Part shown: positions 14,110-22,879 of the stretch, in pieces
Numbering within the stretch: the stretch's first letter is position 1
Layout: every line of letters begins with the position of its first letter
Source of the DNA: Ottowia sp.
GTDB lineage: Bacteria; Pseudomonadota; Gammaproteobacteria; Burkholderiales; Burkholderiaceae_C
Length of the DNA: 24,619 nucleotides
Direction: 5' to 3'
NCBI GenBank assembly: GCA_023228705.1
Contig: JALOAS010000041.1
Coordinates: 1-24,619 of the forward strand
Notes under the pieces: model-generated
The model's database searches: none
The model's input: only the letters and a program-made list of their open reading frames with translations
Told to the model about the DNA's origin: nothing
Translations under genes and position numbers: made by a program

Positions 14110-15399
14110 TCAGACCGCTGCCAGCGCCTGGTCCAGGTCCGCCAGCAGGTCGTCCACGTGCTCCACGCCCACGGACAGCCGCACCATGTTTTCATGCACC
14201 CCGGCCTGTGCCAGCTCCTGCGCGTCGAGCTGGCGGTGCGTGGTCGACGCCGGGTGGCAGGCCAGCGACTTGGCATCGCCGATGTTGACCAGCCGCAGGA
14301 ACAGCTTGAGCGCATCCTGGAAGCGGGCACCGGCAGCCCGGCCGTCGGCGGCCTGGATGCGGAAGCTGATCACGCCGGAGGCGCGGCCGCCCATGAGTTT
14401 CTTCACCAGCGCGTGGTCCGGATGGTCGGGCCGGCCGGCGTACTGCACCGACGCCACCTTGGGATGCTCGGCCAGGAAATTGGCCACGGCCATCGCGTTG
14501 TCACAGATGCGGTCCATGCGCAGCGGCAGCGTCTCTATGCCCTGCAGGATGAGAAAGGCGTTGAACGGGCTGAGCGCGCCGCCCAGGTTGCGCAGCGGCA
14601 CGGTGCGGGCACGAGCCACGTAGGCGGCTGCGCCAAACGCTTCGGTGTAGACGACCCCGTGGTAGCTGACCTCGGGCGAGCTCAGGCGCGGGAACTTGTC
14701 GGCGTACTCGGCCCAGGGAAACTTGCCCGAATCGACGATGACGCCGCCTATGCTGTTGCCATGCCCGCCCAGGTACTTGGTCATGGCGTGCACCACGACG
14801 TCGGCGCCGTGCTCCACGGGCCGGAACAGGTACGGGCTGGGCACGGTGTTGTCCACGATCAGCGGAATGCCGTGCCGGTGCGCGATCTCAGCCAGCGCCG
14901 GCACGTCGGTCACGTTGCCCAGCGGGTTGCCTATGGTCTCGCAGAAGATGGCCCGGGTCTGGCCATCGATCAGCGTCTCGAACGACGCCGGATCGCGGTG
15001 GTCGGCAAAGCGCACTTGCACGCCCATCTGCGGCAGCTGGTGCGCAAACAGCGTGTACGTGCCGCCGTACAGCGTGGCGGCAGAGACGATGTTGTCGCCG
15101 GCTTCGGTGATGTTGTGGATGGCGTAGCTGATCGCGGTCATGCCCGAGGCCAGCGCCAGCGCGGCCACCCCGCCCTCAAGCGCCGCCACGCGCTTTTCCA
15201 GGATGTCGGTGGTCGGGTTCATGATGCGGGTGTAGATGTTGCCCGGCACCTTGAGGTTGAAGAGGTCTGCGCCGTGCTGCGTGTCGTCAAACGCAAACGA
15301 CGTGGTCTGGTAGATGGGCGGCACCACCGAACGGGTTTCCGGGTCCCAGTCAAAACCGGCGCGAACGGCCTGTGTTTCAAACTTCCAATTCTCGGTCAT
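14110..15399 (-). CDS. metY: O-acetylhomoserine sulfhydrylase (Cys/Met metabolism PLP enzyme)
   Basis: A 429-residue cytoplasmic PLP enzyme of the trans-sulfuration family, expected to make homocysteine from O-acetylhomoserine and sulfide (direct sulfhydrylation). The length and features such as DLFNLKVPGNIYTRIMNPT near 45-63 separate the MetY group from the shorter MetB/MetC enzymes. The PLP phosphate-binding SGMTAISYA is at 85-93, cofactor Asp in IVDNTVPSPYLF near 181-192, and the Schiff-base Lys208 in AMTKYLGGHGNS. ATG 15399 is preceded by AAAGAGA and begins the conserved MTENWKFETQAVRAG. It is transcribed away from mnmC across a 187-base gap. No SAM or SAH riboswitch was recognised in the leader. 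Confidence 0.92.
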   Translation of the reverse strand: MTENWKFETQAVRAGFDWDPETRSVVPPIYQTTSFAFDDTQHGADLFNLKVPGNIYTRIMNPTTDILEKRVAALEGGVAALALASGMTAISYAIHNITEAGDNIVSAATLYGGTYTLFAHQLPQMGVQVRFADHRDPASFETLIDGQTRAIFCETIGNPLGNVTDVPALAEIAHRHGIPLIVDNTVPSPYLFRPVEHGADVVVHAMTKYLGGHGNSIGGVIVDSGKFPWAEYADKFPRLSSPEVSYHGVVYTEAFGAAAYVARARTVPLRNLGGALSPFNAFLILQGIETLPLRMDRICDNAMAVANFLAEHPKVASVQYAGRPDHPDHALVKKLMGGRASGVISFRIQAADGRAAGARFQDALKLFLRLVNIGDAKSLACHPASTTHRQLDAQELAQAGVHENMVRLSVGVEHVDDLLADLDQALAAV

Positions 15400-15540
15400 G
15401 GTCTCTTTCTGTCGGCAACATGTGAAAATCCGGCCTGTGGGCATGGGCCAGGGGCCTTCGCCCACCCCAGCCGCGCGGGCAGCGCCCGCCTAGTGTATCT
15501 GGCAAGAAACGGAAATGCCGCCGGGGGATTCGAATCTTTC

Positions 15541-15578
15541 TCCATTTGCTTATATAAATTGCCTACTTGATAACCTGC
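15541..15578. promoter_or_regulatory. AT-rich divergent promoter region between metY and mnmC
   Basis: A short AT-rich island stands out from the GC-rich gap. TATAAA at 15553-15558 is a plausible -10 for mnmC, with TATATA on the opposite strand as a possible -10 for metY. No good -35 partner is seen for either. The adjacent 10-base palindrome GATTCGAATC (15527-15536) could be an operator. Confidence 0.3.
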
Positions 15579-15586
15579 AAGTGCAT

Positions 15587-17626
15587 ATGAATCGGCGCGA
15601 GATCCCGGCTGGCGCCAGCGCGCCGCTTGCCGCTCATCCGGTGACCTGGCGGGAAGACGGCAGTCCCACCAGCCTGCGCTTCAACGACGTCTACCGCAGC
15701 GCCGGCAGCGACGGGCTGGGCGGCCTGGCGCAGGCCCGGCAGGTCTTCCTGGGCGGCTGCGGGCTGCTGGATTCATCGCAATCTGCCGCAGCCTGGCATG
15801 GCGCGCCCAGCTGGTCCGTGCTTGAGCTCGGCTTTGGCCTGGGGCTGAACTTCCTGGCCACCTGGCATGCCTGGCAAGCCGCTTCCGGCCGCCCGGACCG
15901 CCTCTTCTACAGCGCGGTGGAGGCGTTCCCGCCGGAGCCGGAAGACCTGCTGCGCAGCGCCGCGCCGTTTCCCCAGCTGCATCCGCTGGCGCAGCAGCTG
16001 GCAGCGCAATGGCAGGCCCTGCTCCCTGGCGTGTATCGGCTGGAATTTGAACACGGCCGCATCGCGCTCACGCTGGCCGTTGGCGACGTCCGCGACGCGC
16101 TGCAGCAACTGCAGGGACGGCACGACAGCATCTACCTGGACGGGTTCAACCCGGCGCACAACCCGCAGATGTGGGAGCTGCCCGTGTTGAAGGCGGTGGC
16201 GCGGCTGGCACGGCGCGGCAGCCGGGCCGCGACCTGGTGCGTGGCCGCCAGCGTCAGGAAAAACCTCACGCAATGCGGCTTTGCCGTGGCGCGGGTCGCC
16301 GGCCTGCCACCCAAGCGCCATGCACTGCAGGCGCGCTACGACCCGCCCTGGCGCATCCGTCGCCGCGTCCGCTCAGATCAGGTGGTTTGCCGGCAGCCGG
16401 CGCGCTGCGCGGTCATTGGTGCCGGCGTGGCCGGCGCGTCGGTGGCATGGAGCCTGGCGCAACGGGGATGGCAAGTCACGGTGCTGGACCGGGCCGCCTC
16501 GCCGTGCGCCGGCGCCAGCGGCGTGCCCGTCGGCCTGGTCGCGCCGCATGTGTCGCCGGATGACTGCGCCTTGTCGCAACTGACGCGGGCCGGCGTCCGG
16601 GCCACGCTGTCACGGGCGCGTGCGCTGCTTGCCAACGGGCGGGATTTTGCCGTCACCGGCGTCCTGCAGCCGCATGCCGCGGGGCAGTGCCGGCTGCCAC
16701 CGGCCTGGCAGCCGCTGCGCTCCGCCCGCGCCACGCGCGCCACCACGTTGCCGGCCGCGCACGAGACAACGCGCGCCAGGGCACGCGACGCCGGCATGCG
16801 GCTGGACGCCAGCCACCCGGCGCTGTGGCATGAAGAAGCCGGCTGGCTGCGCCCGGCAGCACTGGTCGCCGCCCTGCTTGCGGCACCCGGCATCACCTGG
16901 CGGCCGCGTACTCTGGTGGCGGCCATCCAGCCGGCGGCTGGCGGCTGGCAACTGCTGGACGCCAGCCGGCGCTGCCTGCTCGAAGCCGAGCTGGTCGTGG
17001 TGGCTGCCGGCCTGGACACGCCGGACCTGCTGCCCGACGCAGCCCGCCTGCCGCTGAACGCACTGCGCGGACAGGTCAGCTGTGGCCCCATGCCGGCATC
17101 TGCCGGCGCATGGCGCTGGCCCGGGTTTCCCGTCATGGGACAGGGCCACCTGGTGGCCAACGTGCCGGGCCCGGACGGCCCCTGGTGGCAAACCGGCGCC
17201 ACGTTCCAGCGCGGCCGCGTCGACACAACGTGCCAGCCTGAGGACGACGCGGCCAACCGCATGCAGCTGGCCGCGCTCCTGCCTGACGCGGCCGCAGCGC
17301 TGGAGCCGCAGTGGTCCAGCGCGCAGCGCCGCAGCTGGGCCGGGGTGCGCGCCACGCTGCCCAATCACCTGCCCGCGCTGGGCGCCTGGACGCCAGGGCA
17401 ACCCGTCACCCTGCGCAGCGTCTGCGAGCCGGATGCACTGCCGCCGCCGGCGCGGCTGCCGCTGCAGCTGTGCACCGGGTTTGGCGCGCGCGGGTTGACG
17501 CTGGCCGTCCTCTGTGGCGAGATCCTTGCAGCCTCACTGCACGACGAGCCGCTTCCCGTGGCCAGCACGCTGCTGCCGCAGCTGCGCGCAAGCCGCTATG
17601 GGTCACCGCGCGCGAGCTGCTCCTGA
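15587..17626 (+). CDS. mnmC: Bifunctional tRNA wobble-uridine modification enzyme MnmC
   Basis: A 679-residue fusion completing mnm5s2U34 in tRNA after MnmE/MnmG. The N-terminal domain (about 1-255) is a SAM methyltransferase: GFGLGLN at 82-88 binds SAM, and YLDGFNPAHNPQMW (183-196) holds the catalytic Asp185. The C-terminal domain (about 270 to the end) is an FAD oxidase removing the carboxymethyl group, with the dinucleotide fold GAGVAGAS at 278-285 and the late TGFGARGLTLA motif. ATG 15587 starts at the usual place; earlier in-frame codons lie in the promoter region. The Shine-Dalgarno is weak (CTGCAAG). The last 31 bases overlap the convergent PEP mutase-like gene. The middle of the oxidase domain is Ala/Arg rich and less conserved. 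Confidence 0.9.
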   Translation: MNRREIPAGASAPLAAHPVTWREDGSPTSLRFNDVYRSAGSDGLGGLAQARQVFLGGCGLLDSSQSAAAWHGAPSWSVLELGFGLGLNFLATWHAWQAASGRPDRLFYSAVEAFPPEPEDLLRSAAPFPQLHPLAQQLAAQWQALLPGVYRLEFEHGRIALTLAVGDVRDALQQLQGRHDSIYLDGFNPAHNPQMWELPVLKAVARLARRGSRAATWCVAASVRKNLTQCGFAVARVAGLPPKRHALQARYDPPWRIRRRVRSDQVVCRQPARCAVIGAGVAGASVAWSLAQRGWQVTVLDRAASPCAGASGVPVGLVAPHVSPDDCALSQLTRAGVRATLSRARALLANGRDFAVTGVLQPHAAGQCRLPPAWQPLRSARATRATTLPAAHETTRARARDAGMRLDASHPALWHEEAGWLRPAALVAALLAAPGITWRPRTLVAAIQPAAGGWQLLDASRRCLLEAELVVVAAGLDTPDLLPDAARLPLNALRGQVSCGPMPASAGAWRWPGFPVMGQGHLVANVPGPDGPWWQTGATFQRGRVDTTCQPEDDAANRMQLAALLPDAAAALEPQWSSAQRRSWAGVRATLPNHLPALGAWTPGQPVTLRSVCEPDALPPPARLPLQLCTGFGARGLTLAVLCGEILAASLHDEPLPVASTLLPQLRASRYGSPRASCS

Positions 17627-18450
17627 CGGCTGCGCGCCAGCTGGTTCAACTCGCCGTGCTCGGCCTTGCCGGCCAGGCCATCAAAGCGGCCCTCGGCCAA
17701 GCCCCGCGCTGCACGCAGGAAGCCGCCCCAGGCAGCGCCGGCCAGCGCACCGCCCACGCTGATCCGCCGCACGCCCAGCCTGGCCAGCGCGGCCACGTCA
17801 AAGGGCACGGCCTGCCCCACCAATACATTGACCGGCCTGGGCGCCACCGCGCGCACGATGGCCTCAATGTCCTCCAGCCTGGCTACGCCCGGCGCGTACA
17901 GGCAGTCAGCCCCGGCCTGGCTGTACGCCTGCAGCCGCCGGATGGATTCGTCCAGTGCATTGTCGTGCCCGACAAGGAAGCATTCGGCGCGGCCGATGAG
18001 CATGACATCCGCGCCGGTGGCGTCTATGGCCTGCCGCGCGGCGCGCATGCGCGCCACGGCCTCGTCCAGGTCAAACAGCGGCTGCGCCGCGTCGCCGGTG
18101 CTGTCTTCCAGCGACAGCCCGGCCACGCCGGTCTGCACGCAGCGGCGCACGTTTTCCTGCACGCCGGCGACGGTGTCCGAATGCCCGTGTTCAAAGTCGG
18201 CATTCACCGGCAGCCCCGATGCCTGCACCATGTCGCGCAGGTACGCAAGCACGGCCTCCAGGTCGGGCTCATGGTCCATTTGCGCGCGTGACCAGGCAAA
18301 CCCCGAACTGGTCGTTGCCAACGCCTTGAACCCCAGCACCGACAGTGCGTGGGCCGAGCCCACGTCCCATGGATTGGGAATGACAAAGCAGCCGCTGCGG
18401 TGCAGCTTGCGAAACGCGGCGCGGCGCGCCGCAAAGGGATCCTGGTTCAT
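17596..18450 (-). CDS. Isocitrate lyase/PEP mutase superfamily protein
   Basis: A 284-residue TIM-barrel protein of the PEP mutase/isocitrate lyase superfamily (PF13714-like). Visible landmarks are NPWD (26-29), TTSSGFAWS (46-54), the metal-site region NADFEHGHSD (83-92, Asp85), GLSLEDSTG (111-119, Glu115), and IGRAECFLVG (152-161). The KKCGH/KRCGH catalytic loop of true isocitrate and 2-methylisocitrate lyases is absent after Glu115, so I do not call it PrpB or AceA. Family members act on C-C or C-P bonds of oxo acids; this substrate is unknown. ATG 18450 has GGAGGTG a few bases upstream. It follows holC by 52 bases and is probably the last gene of a pepA-holC operon; its end overlaps convergent mnmC by 31 bases. 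Confidence 0.85.
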   Translation of the reverse strand: MNQDPFAARRAAFRKLHRSGCFVIPNPWDVGSAHALSVLGFKALATTSSGFAWSRAQMDHEPDLEAVLAYLRDMVQASGLPVNADFEHGHSDTVAGVQENVRRCVQTGVAGLSLEDSTGDAAQPLFDLDEAVARMRAARQAIDATGADVMLIGRAECFLVGHDNALDESIRRLQAYSQAGADCLYAPGVARLEDIEAIVRAVAPRPVNVLVGQAVPFDVAALARLGVRRISVGGALAGAAWGGFLRAARGLAEGRFDGLAGKAEHGELNQLARSRQEQLARGDP

Positions 18451-18502
18451 TGAAACACCTCCGGGCTTGCAAGCGGGCCGGCCAGCGCGCAGCATGTGGA
18501 CC

Positions 18503-18949
18503 TCACGCCTTGCGTCGCGAACCGGCTGCAGCGGACGCGTCCCAGCGCTTCATGGCATAGCCCCGGTCTGCATAGTAACGCCAACGGCGCCGGGCCTGCT
18601 GGCGGTCCGGTGCATCCAGCCCCACGATCTCGATCAGGCGCTCAAAGCGCTCGAAGCCTGCTGGCACCTCGCTGCCCAGCTGCAGCAGCATGTGGCTGTG
18701 CTCTATGGCGCTGCAGTCTGGCGCCAGCACGATGGACGTCTGCGCGAGCACCTGTGCCGGTGCGTCGCTGGAGCAATGCGGTATGAAGTCCGGTGCCGAG
18801 ACCTCCCACAGTGCCGTGTCCAGCGCCTGCAGTTCGGCCGGTGGCCCCACCACGCCCATCGGGCGCCCACTCTGGTGCGCCTTGCGCAGCAACAGGCAAG
18901 CGTGCCGCAATTTGTCTGGCACGTTGAAATGAAAGGACACCTCGGTCAT
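18503..18949 (-). CDS. holC: DNA polymerase III chi subunit
   Basis: A 148-residue chi subunit of the polymerase III holoenzyme, which links the clamp loader (through psi) to single-strand binding protein at the fork. The start TEVSFHFNVPDKL, followed by a helix with conserved Cys18, LLRKA and a Gly-rich GVVGPPAEL, matches the family. FIPHC (55-59) and the late FERFERLIEIVG stretch with RRRWRYYADRGY complete the pattern. ATG 18949 begins the conserved sequence; the frame continues upstream into pepA but without homology. It lies 20 bases after pepA, the same arrangement as in many proteobacteria. No ribosome site is obvious just before it, so coupling to pepA translation is possible. Confidence 0.9.
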   Translation of the reverse strand: MTEVSFHFNVPDKLRHACLLLRKAHQSGRPMGVVGPPAELQALDTALWEVSAPDFIPHCSSDAPAQVLAQTSIVLAPDCSAIEHSHMLLQLGSEVPAGFERFERLIEIVGLDAPDRQQARRRWRYYADRGYAMKRWDASAAAGSRRKA

Positions 18950-18969
18950 GGCGCGCGCCCGGCTGCGCT

Positions 18970-20511
18970 TCAGCGTCCGGTCGATCCGCTGGCCCGCCCT
19001 GCCGCGTCCTTGCCTGACGCCGTCTTGCGCTTGCCGCCCGCATTGCCTGCCGGCGCGGTATCGGCTGCCGCATCGGCCTGGTCCAGCAGGTACTGCATGA
19101 GCAGGCGCACCGGGCGGCCCGTGGCGCCCTTGGCATCGCCAGTCTTCCACGCGGTGCCGGCAATATCAAAGTGCGCCCACGGCCAGTCGGCCACGAAGCA
19201 TTGCAGGAACTTGGCCGCCGTCACGGCGCCGGCCGGCCGGCCAGCCACGTTGGCCACGTCGGCGAAATGGCTGCGCAGGTCCTTGGCGTACGCATCGTCC
19301 AGCGGCATGCGCCAGCACGGGTCCTGCGCCGCCTCGCCCGCCTGCAGCAGCGCATCAGCCAGCGCATCATCGGTGCAAAACAGGCCGCTGCGCACGCCGC
19401 CCAGCGCGATCACGCAGGCGCCGGTCAGCGTGGCAATGTCTATGACCGCCCGCGGCTTGAAGCGCTGCGCATACGTGAGCGCATCGGACAGCACCAGCCG
19501 CCCCTCCGCATCGGTATTGAGCACCTCTATGGTCTGCCCGCTCATGCCGGTGATCACGTCGCCGGGCTTGACCGCCGCCGCGCCCGGCAGGTTCTCGCAG
19601 GATGCAATCAGGCCGACCACGTTGACCGCTGGCCGCGCCTCGGCCAGCGCGCGGAATACGCCCAGCACGCTGGCCGCGCCGCACATGTCGAACTTCATCT
19701 CGTCCATGGCTGCCGCCGGCTTGATGGAAATGCCGCCGGAGTCAAAGGTGATTCCCTTGCCCACCAGCACCACCGGCGCATCGTCGCTGCCGCCGCCATC
19801 GTAGCGCAGCTCGATGAAGCGCAGCTCTTCGGCCGAGCCGGCAGCCACCGCCTGCAGCGCGCCCATCCCCAGGCGGGCCACCGCCTTGGGACCCAGCACC
19901 TTGCAGCGAATGCTGCTGTATCCGACCAGCTTGCGCGCCGCTTCCGCAAGCCGCGTCGGCGTGGCGTGGTTGGCCGGCCGGTTGGCCCATTCGCGGGCCA
20001 GCGCCACGCCATGCGCCACCGCCACCGCGCCGTCAAAGTCGCCGGAGGCGCGGTCCACATCGGCCACCGCCACGCTGATGCGCGTCACCTCCGGCGGCAG
20101 CGGCGGTTGCGTGTGCTCGGTCTTGGTGCTGCGGTAGACGTACGCGGCCTCGGCCGCCGCCATCACCGTAACGGCCACGTCAGCGCCATCCGGGAGCAGC
20201 AGCGTCAGCTCCTGCGCCGGGCCGTGGCGCACGATCTTCAGCGCGGCCTGCACGCCCGCCTGCACGCCGGCGCCATCGCCCGCGCCCGTCCCGGCCAGCA
20301 CCAGGCGCGTGGCGGCCAGGCCTGCCGGCCGGTACGCGGCGAGCACGGTGCCCGCTTTTGTCCTGAAGTCCTCGCTGCGCAGCGCCTGGCCGATCAGGCC
20401 CGACAACGCATCGTCCCCTGCGGCAAAATCATCGGCAACCAGCACCACCAGCACCGCTGCCTTGTGCCTGGCCGCATCCGGCAACGACAATCCAATGAGT
20501 TCAAAGTCCAT
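18970..20511 (-). CDS. pepA: Leucyl aminopeptidase PepA (M17 family)
   Basis: A 513-residue cytosolic two-metal aminopeptidase that removes N-terminal residues from peptides; in some bacteria PepA also binds DNA. The N-terminal macro-like domain spans about 1-165, and the catalytic domain follows. Metal ligands Lys252 and Asp257 lie in GKGITFDSGG, Asp275 in MKFDMCGAA, and Asp334 and Glu336 in the signature NTDAEGRL; Lys264 and Arg338 match the catalytic pair. ATG 20511 has a good AAGGGAA upstream. The final 30 or so residues, after LLMQYLLDQ, are an Ala/Gly/Lys/Arg-rich tail not usual in the family. It is divergent from lptF with only 29 bases between them. Confidence 0.94.
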   Translation of the reverse strand: MDFELIGLSLPDAARHKAAVLVVLVADDFAAGDDALSGLIGQALRSEDFRTKAGTVLAAYRPAGLAATRLVLAGTGAGDGAGVQAGVQAALKIVRHGPAQELTLLLPDGADVAVTVMAAAEAAYVYRSTKTEHTQPPLPPEVTRISVAVADVDRASGDFDGAVAVAHGVALAREWANRPANHATPTRLAEAARKLVGYSSIRCKVLGPKAVARLGMGALQAVAAGSAEELRFIELRYDGGGSDDAPVVLVGKGITFDSGGISIKPAAAMDEMKFDMCGAASVLGVFRALAEARPAVNVVGLIASCENLPGAAAVKPGDVITGMSGQTIEVLNTDAEGRLVLSDALTYAQRFKPRAVIDIATLTGACVIALGGVRSGLFCTDDALADALLQAGEAAQDPCWRMPLDDAYAKDLRSHFADVANVAGRPAGAVTAAKFLQCFVADWPWAHFDIAGTAWKTGDAKGATGRPVRLLMQYLLDQADAAADTAPAGNAGGKRKTASGKDAAGRASGSTGR

Positions 20512-20540
20512 AATTCAAGCTTCCCTTCTTACTGACGCCG

Positions 20541-21644
20541 ATGTTATTTCATTCTTCGCTGCGCAAGGAATTGACGCGCAATTTTGGCGCGACGCTGGTC
20601 GTGCTGGTGACCATCGTCATGACGGTCATGCTCATCCGCACGCTGGGCCGGGCGTCGGCCGGCTCCATCAACCCCTCTGAAGTCGTCCTCATTCTCGGCT
20701 ATACGGTGCTGGGCTACCTGGCCACCATCCTCACGCTCAGCCTGTTCATTGCCATCACCTCGGCGCTCACGCGCATGTACGGCAGCAGTGAAATGGTGGT
20801 CTGGTTTTCCTGCGGACGCGGGCTTGCGTCGTTTCTCCGCCCGCTGCTGCAGTTCTCCATCCCCATCCTGCTGCTGATCGCGCTGCTGGCCACGCTGGTC
20901 TGGCCCTGGACCAACCTGCAGATAGAACAGTTGCGCGAGCGCTACCAGAGTCGCGGCGACATCGAGCGCGTGGCGCCGGGCCAGTTCATGGAATCGGCCG
21001 GTGGCCGGCGCGTGTTCTTCATCGACAAGAAAAGCGAGGACAAGTCCATAGGCAAGAACATCTTCATCTCCACCATGACCCCGGAGAAAAACACCATCAT
21101 CTCGGCGCACGAAGGCCGCATAGACAACACGCAGGAGTCGGGCCAGTTCCTGGTCCTGAGCAGCGGCATGCGCGTGGAAACCGACAAGGACAGCGGCAAC
21201 ATGCGAATCAGCACCTTTTCCGGGTATGAAAACCGCATTTCCGACGAGCCGGCGGTTTTTGGCGCCAGCCCGCGGCCACGGCTGCAATCCACGCTGGCCC
21301 TGCTGCAGGGTGGCGAGCACGACCAGCAGGCCGAGCTTTCCTGGCGCCTCGGGCTGATCCTGGTGGCGTTCAACTGCGTCCTGCTGGCGCTGGCGGCGAC
21401 CCGGGTCAACCCGCGCGTGGCGCGCAGCGCCGGCCTCATCTTCACGCTGCTGGCCTTTGCCACGTACTACAACATGATCAGCGTGGGCGAGACCTGGATC
21501 CGCGGCGGACACATTTCAACCGTTGCGTACATGCTGCTGCTACACGGTGGTGTGTTCCTGCTGGCGCTGGGCTGGATGGCCTGGCGCGAGCGAAACTGGC
21601 GCGGCATCCGCCCACCGGCAACGCCGGCCGCCGCCACGCCATGA
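20541..21644 (+). CDS. lptF: LPS export ABC transporter permease LptF
   Basis: A 367-residue inner-membrane subunit of the LptB2FG complex that extracts lipopolysaccharide from the inner membrane and feeds it to LptC. The YjgP/YjgQ architecture is clear: N-terminal segment at about 15-33, two more at about 48-72 and 98-122, a periplasmic beta-jellyroll domain about 125-270 (GQFMES.., VFFIDKKS), and three C-terminal segments to about 346. The N-terminal FHSSLRKELTRNF is typical. ATG 20541 is the only sensible start; no strong ribosome site is seen. Its TGA overlaps the lptG ATG (ATGA), so the pair is translated together. The promoter probably lies inside the 5' end of pepA, because the gap is 29 bases. 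Confidence 0.93.
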   Translation: MLFHSSLRKELTRNFGATLVVLVTIVMTVMLIRTLGRASAGSINPSEVVLILGYTVLGYLATILTLSLFIAITSALTRMYGSSEMVVWFSCGRGLASFLRPLLQFSIPILLLIALLATLVWPWTNLQIEQLRERYQSRGDIERVAPGQFMESAGGRRVFFIDKKSEDKSIGKNIFISTMTPEKNTIISAHEGRIDNTQESGQFLVLSSGMRVETDKDSGNMRISTFSGYENRISDEPAVFGASPRPRLQSTLALLQGGEHDQQAELSWRLGLILVAFNCVLLALAATRVNPRVARSAGLIFTLLAFATYYNMISVGETWIRGGHISTVAYMLLLHGGVFLLALGWMAWRERNWRGIRPPATPAAATP

Positions 21645-22753
21645 AGACCATCACGCGGCTCATCTACCGGCAGATCGTGCTGGCCGTTGCCTTTGTCTCG
21701 CTGGCGTTCCTGGCGCTGTTCTTCTTCTTTGACATCACCGACGAGTTGGGCCACGTGCAGAGCTACGGCAAGCACGGCTACACCATCTGGCACGCATTTG
21801 CCTACGTGGCGCTGAAAATACCCAGCCGCCTCTACGACCTGCTGCCCATTGCCGTGCTCATCGGCACCATCTACGTGCTGGTGCAACTGGCGCAGACGTC
21901 GCAGTTCACCATCATGCGCACCAGCGGGCTGGGCCCGCTGCAGGCGCTGGGCGCGCTGCTGGCGCTGGGCCTGGGCTTTGTCGTGCTCACCTTTGCGCTG
22001 GGTGACTACGTGGCACCCGCAGCCAACCGCATCGCCACCACCGTGCAGGCGCGCTTCATGGGGGACATCACGGTGGGGCGCACCGGCGCCTGGCTCAAGG
22101 ACCTGCAGGGCGAGCAGAGCTATTCGATCAACGTGGGGTCCATGTCGGCCGACGGGCAGCTCAAGCGGGTCCGCATCCTGGCGTTTGACGCCACCGCCGA
22201 GAGCCTGCAGTCCACGCTGGACGCAACCACGGCCGACATCACGCCGCAGGGCTGGGAACTGCACGACGTGCGGCAGCGTGACTTCAGCCAGGCGCAGGCA
22301 GACCCCGACCACGCGCACATCAGCACCAGCCAGCACGAGCAGCTGCTGTGGAAGACGGGCATCTCGGCCGACATGATCGCCGCCGCCCTGCTCAGTCCGG
22401 AGCGCATGCGCACCGTTGAACTGCTGCGCTACGCCAACCACCTGGAAGCCACGGGGCAGAATGCGCAAAGCTACGAGATCGAATTCTGGCGCAAGGTGTT
22501 CTACCCGCTGGGTTGCCTGGTCATGATGGTGCTGGCGCTGCCGTTTGCCTACCTGCACTTTCGCTCCAGCAACATCTCCAGCATGGTCTTCCTGGGCGTG
22601 CTCATAGGCATCAGCTTTTTCCTGCTCAACAACGTCTTTGGCTTCATCGGCAACCTGCGCCACTGGTCGCCCTGGCTCGCGGCGGCGTCGCCGGGCATCG
22701 TCTATTCCATCCTGTCGCTCGCGGCGTTTACCTGGCTGGTCGCGCGGCAGTAG
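21641..22753 (+). CDS. lptG: LPS export ABC transporter permease LptG
   Basis: A 370-residue partner of LptF in the LPS extractor. It begins ITRLIYRQIVLAVAFVSLAF, the typical LptG first segment, and has a short helix with DELGHVQSYG. Two further membrane segments follow (about 63-83 and 102-125), a periplasmic domain about 130-275, and three C-terminal segments starting with FYPLGCLVMMVLALPFAY and ending TWLVARQ. The ATGA overlap with lptF fixes the start at 21641. LptB and LptC are not in the window, as is usual for this locus. No terminator is evident after its stop; the following 126 bases carry no gene. Confidence 0.93.
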   Translation: MKTITRLIYRQIVLAVAFVSLAFLALFFFFDITDELGHVQSYGKHGYTIWHAFAYVALKIPSRLYDLLPIAVLIGTIYVLVQLAQTSQFTIMRTSGLGPLQALGALLALGLGFVVLTFALGDYVAPAANRIATTVQARFMGDITVGRTGAWLKDLQGEQSYSINVGSMSADGQLKRVRILAFDATAESLQSTLDATTADITPQGWELHDVRQRDFSQAQADPDHAHISTSQHEQLLWKTGISADMIAAALLSPERMRTVELLRYANHLEATGQNAQSYEIEFWRKVFYPLGCLVMMVLALPFAYLHFRSSNISSMVFLGVLIGISFFLLNNVFGFIGNLRHWSPWLAAASPGIVYSILSLAAFTWLVARQ

Positions 22754-22879
22754 CCATTCGGGCAACCGACCTGGTTACCGGCTCCCGCACCCGTGCCGCC
22801 ACGCAAGACCCGCCGCGGCCCGGGCCCATGCGGCGCCGGCCACAATAGCCGCTGACGCCCTGCCAAACGAATCTGCCCC

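Noticed and set aside
15400..15500. SAM or SAH riboswitch in the metY leader
   Set aside because: I could not find the conserved SAH core or the SAM-II pseudoknot pattern on the minus strand; the GC-rich stretch has no matching fold by eye.
15511..15545. GGGGATTCGAATC resembling a tRNA T-arm or attachment site
   Set aside because: No acceptor stem, anticodon arm or D-arm can be built around it; it is best seen as a chance 10-base palindrome in a promoter region.
14158..15570. 470-codon open frame opposite metY
   Set aside because: Its translation is low-complexity and antisense to a gene with a complete PLP active site.
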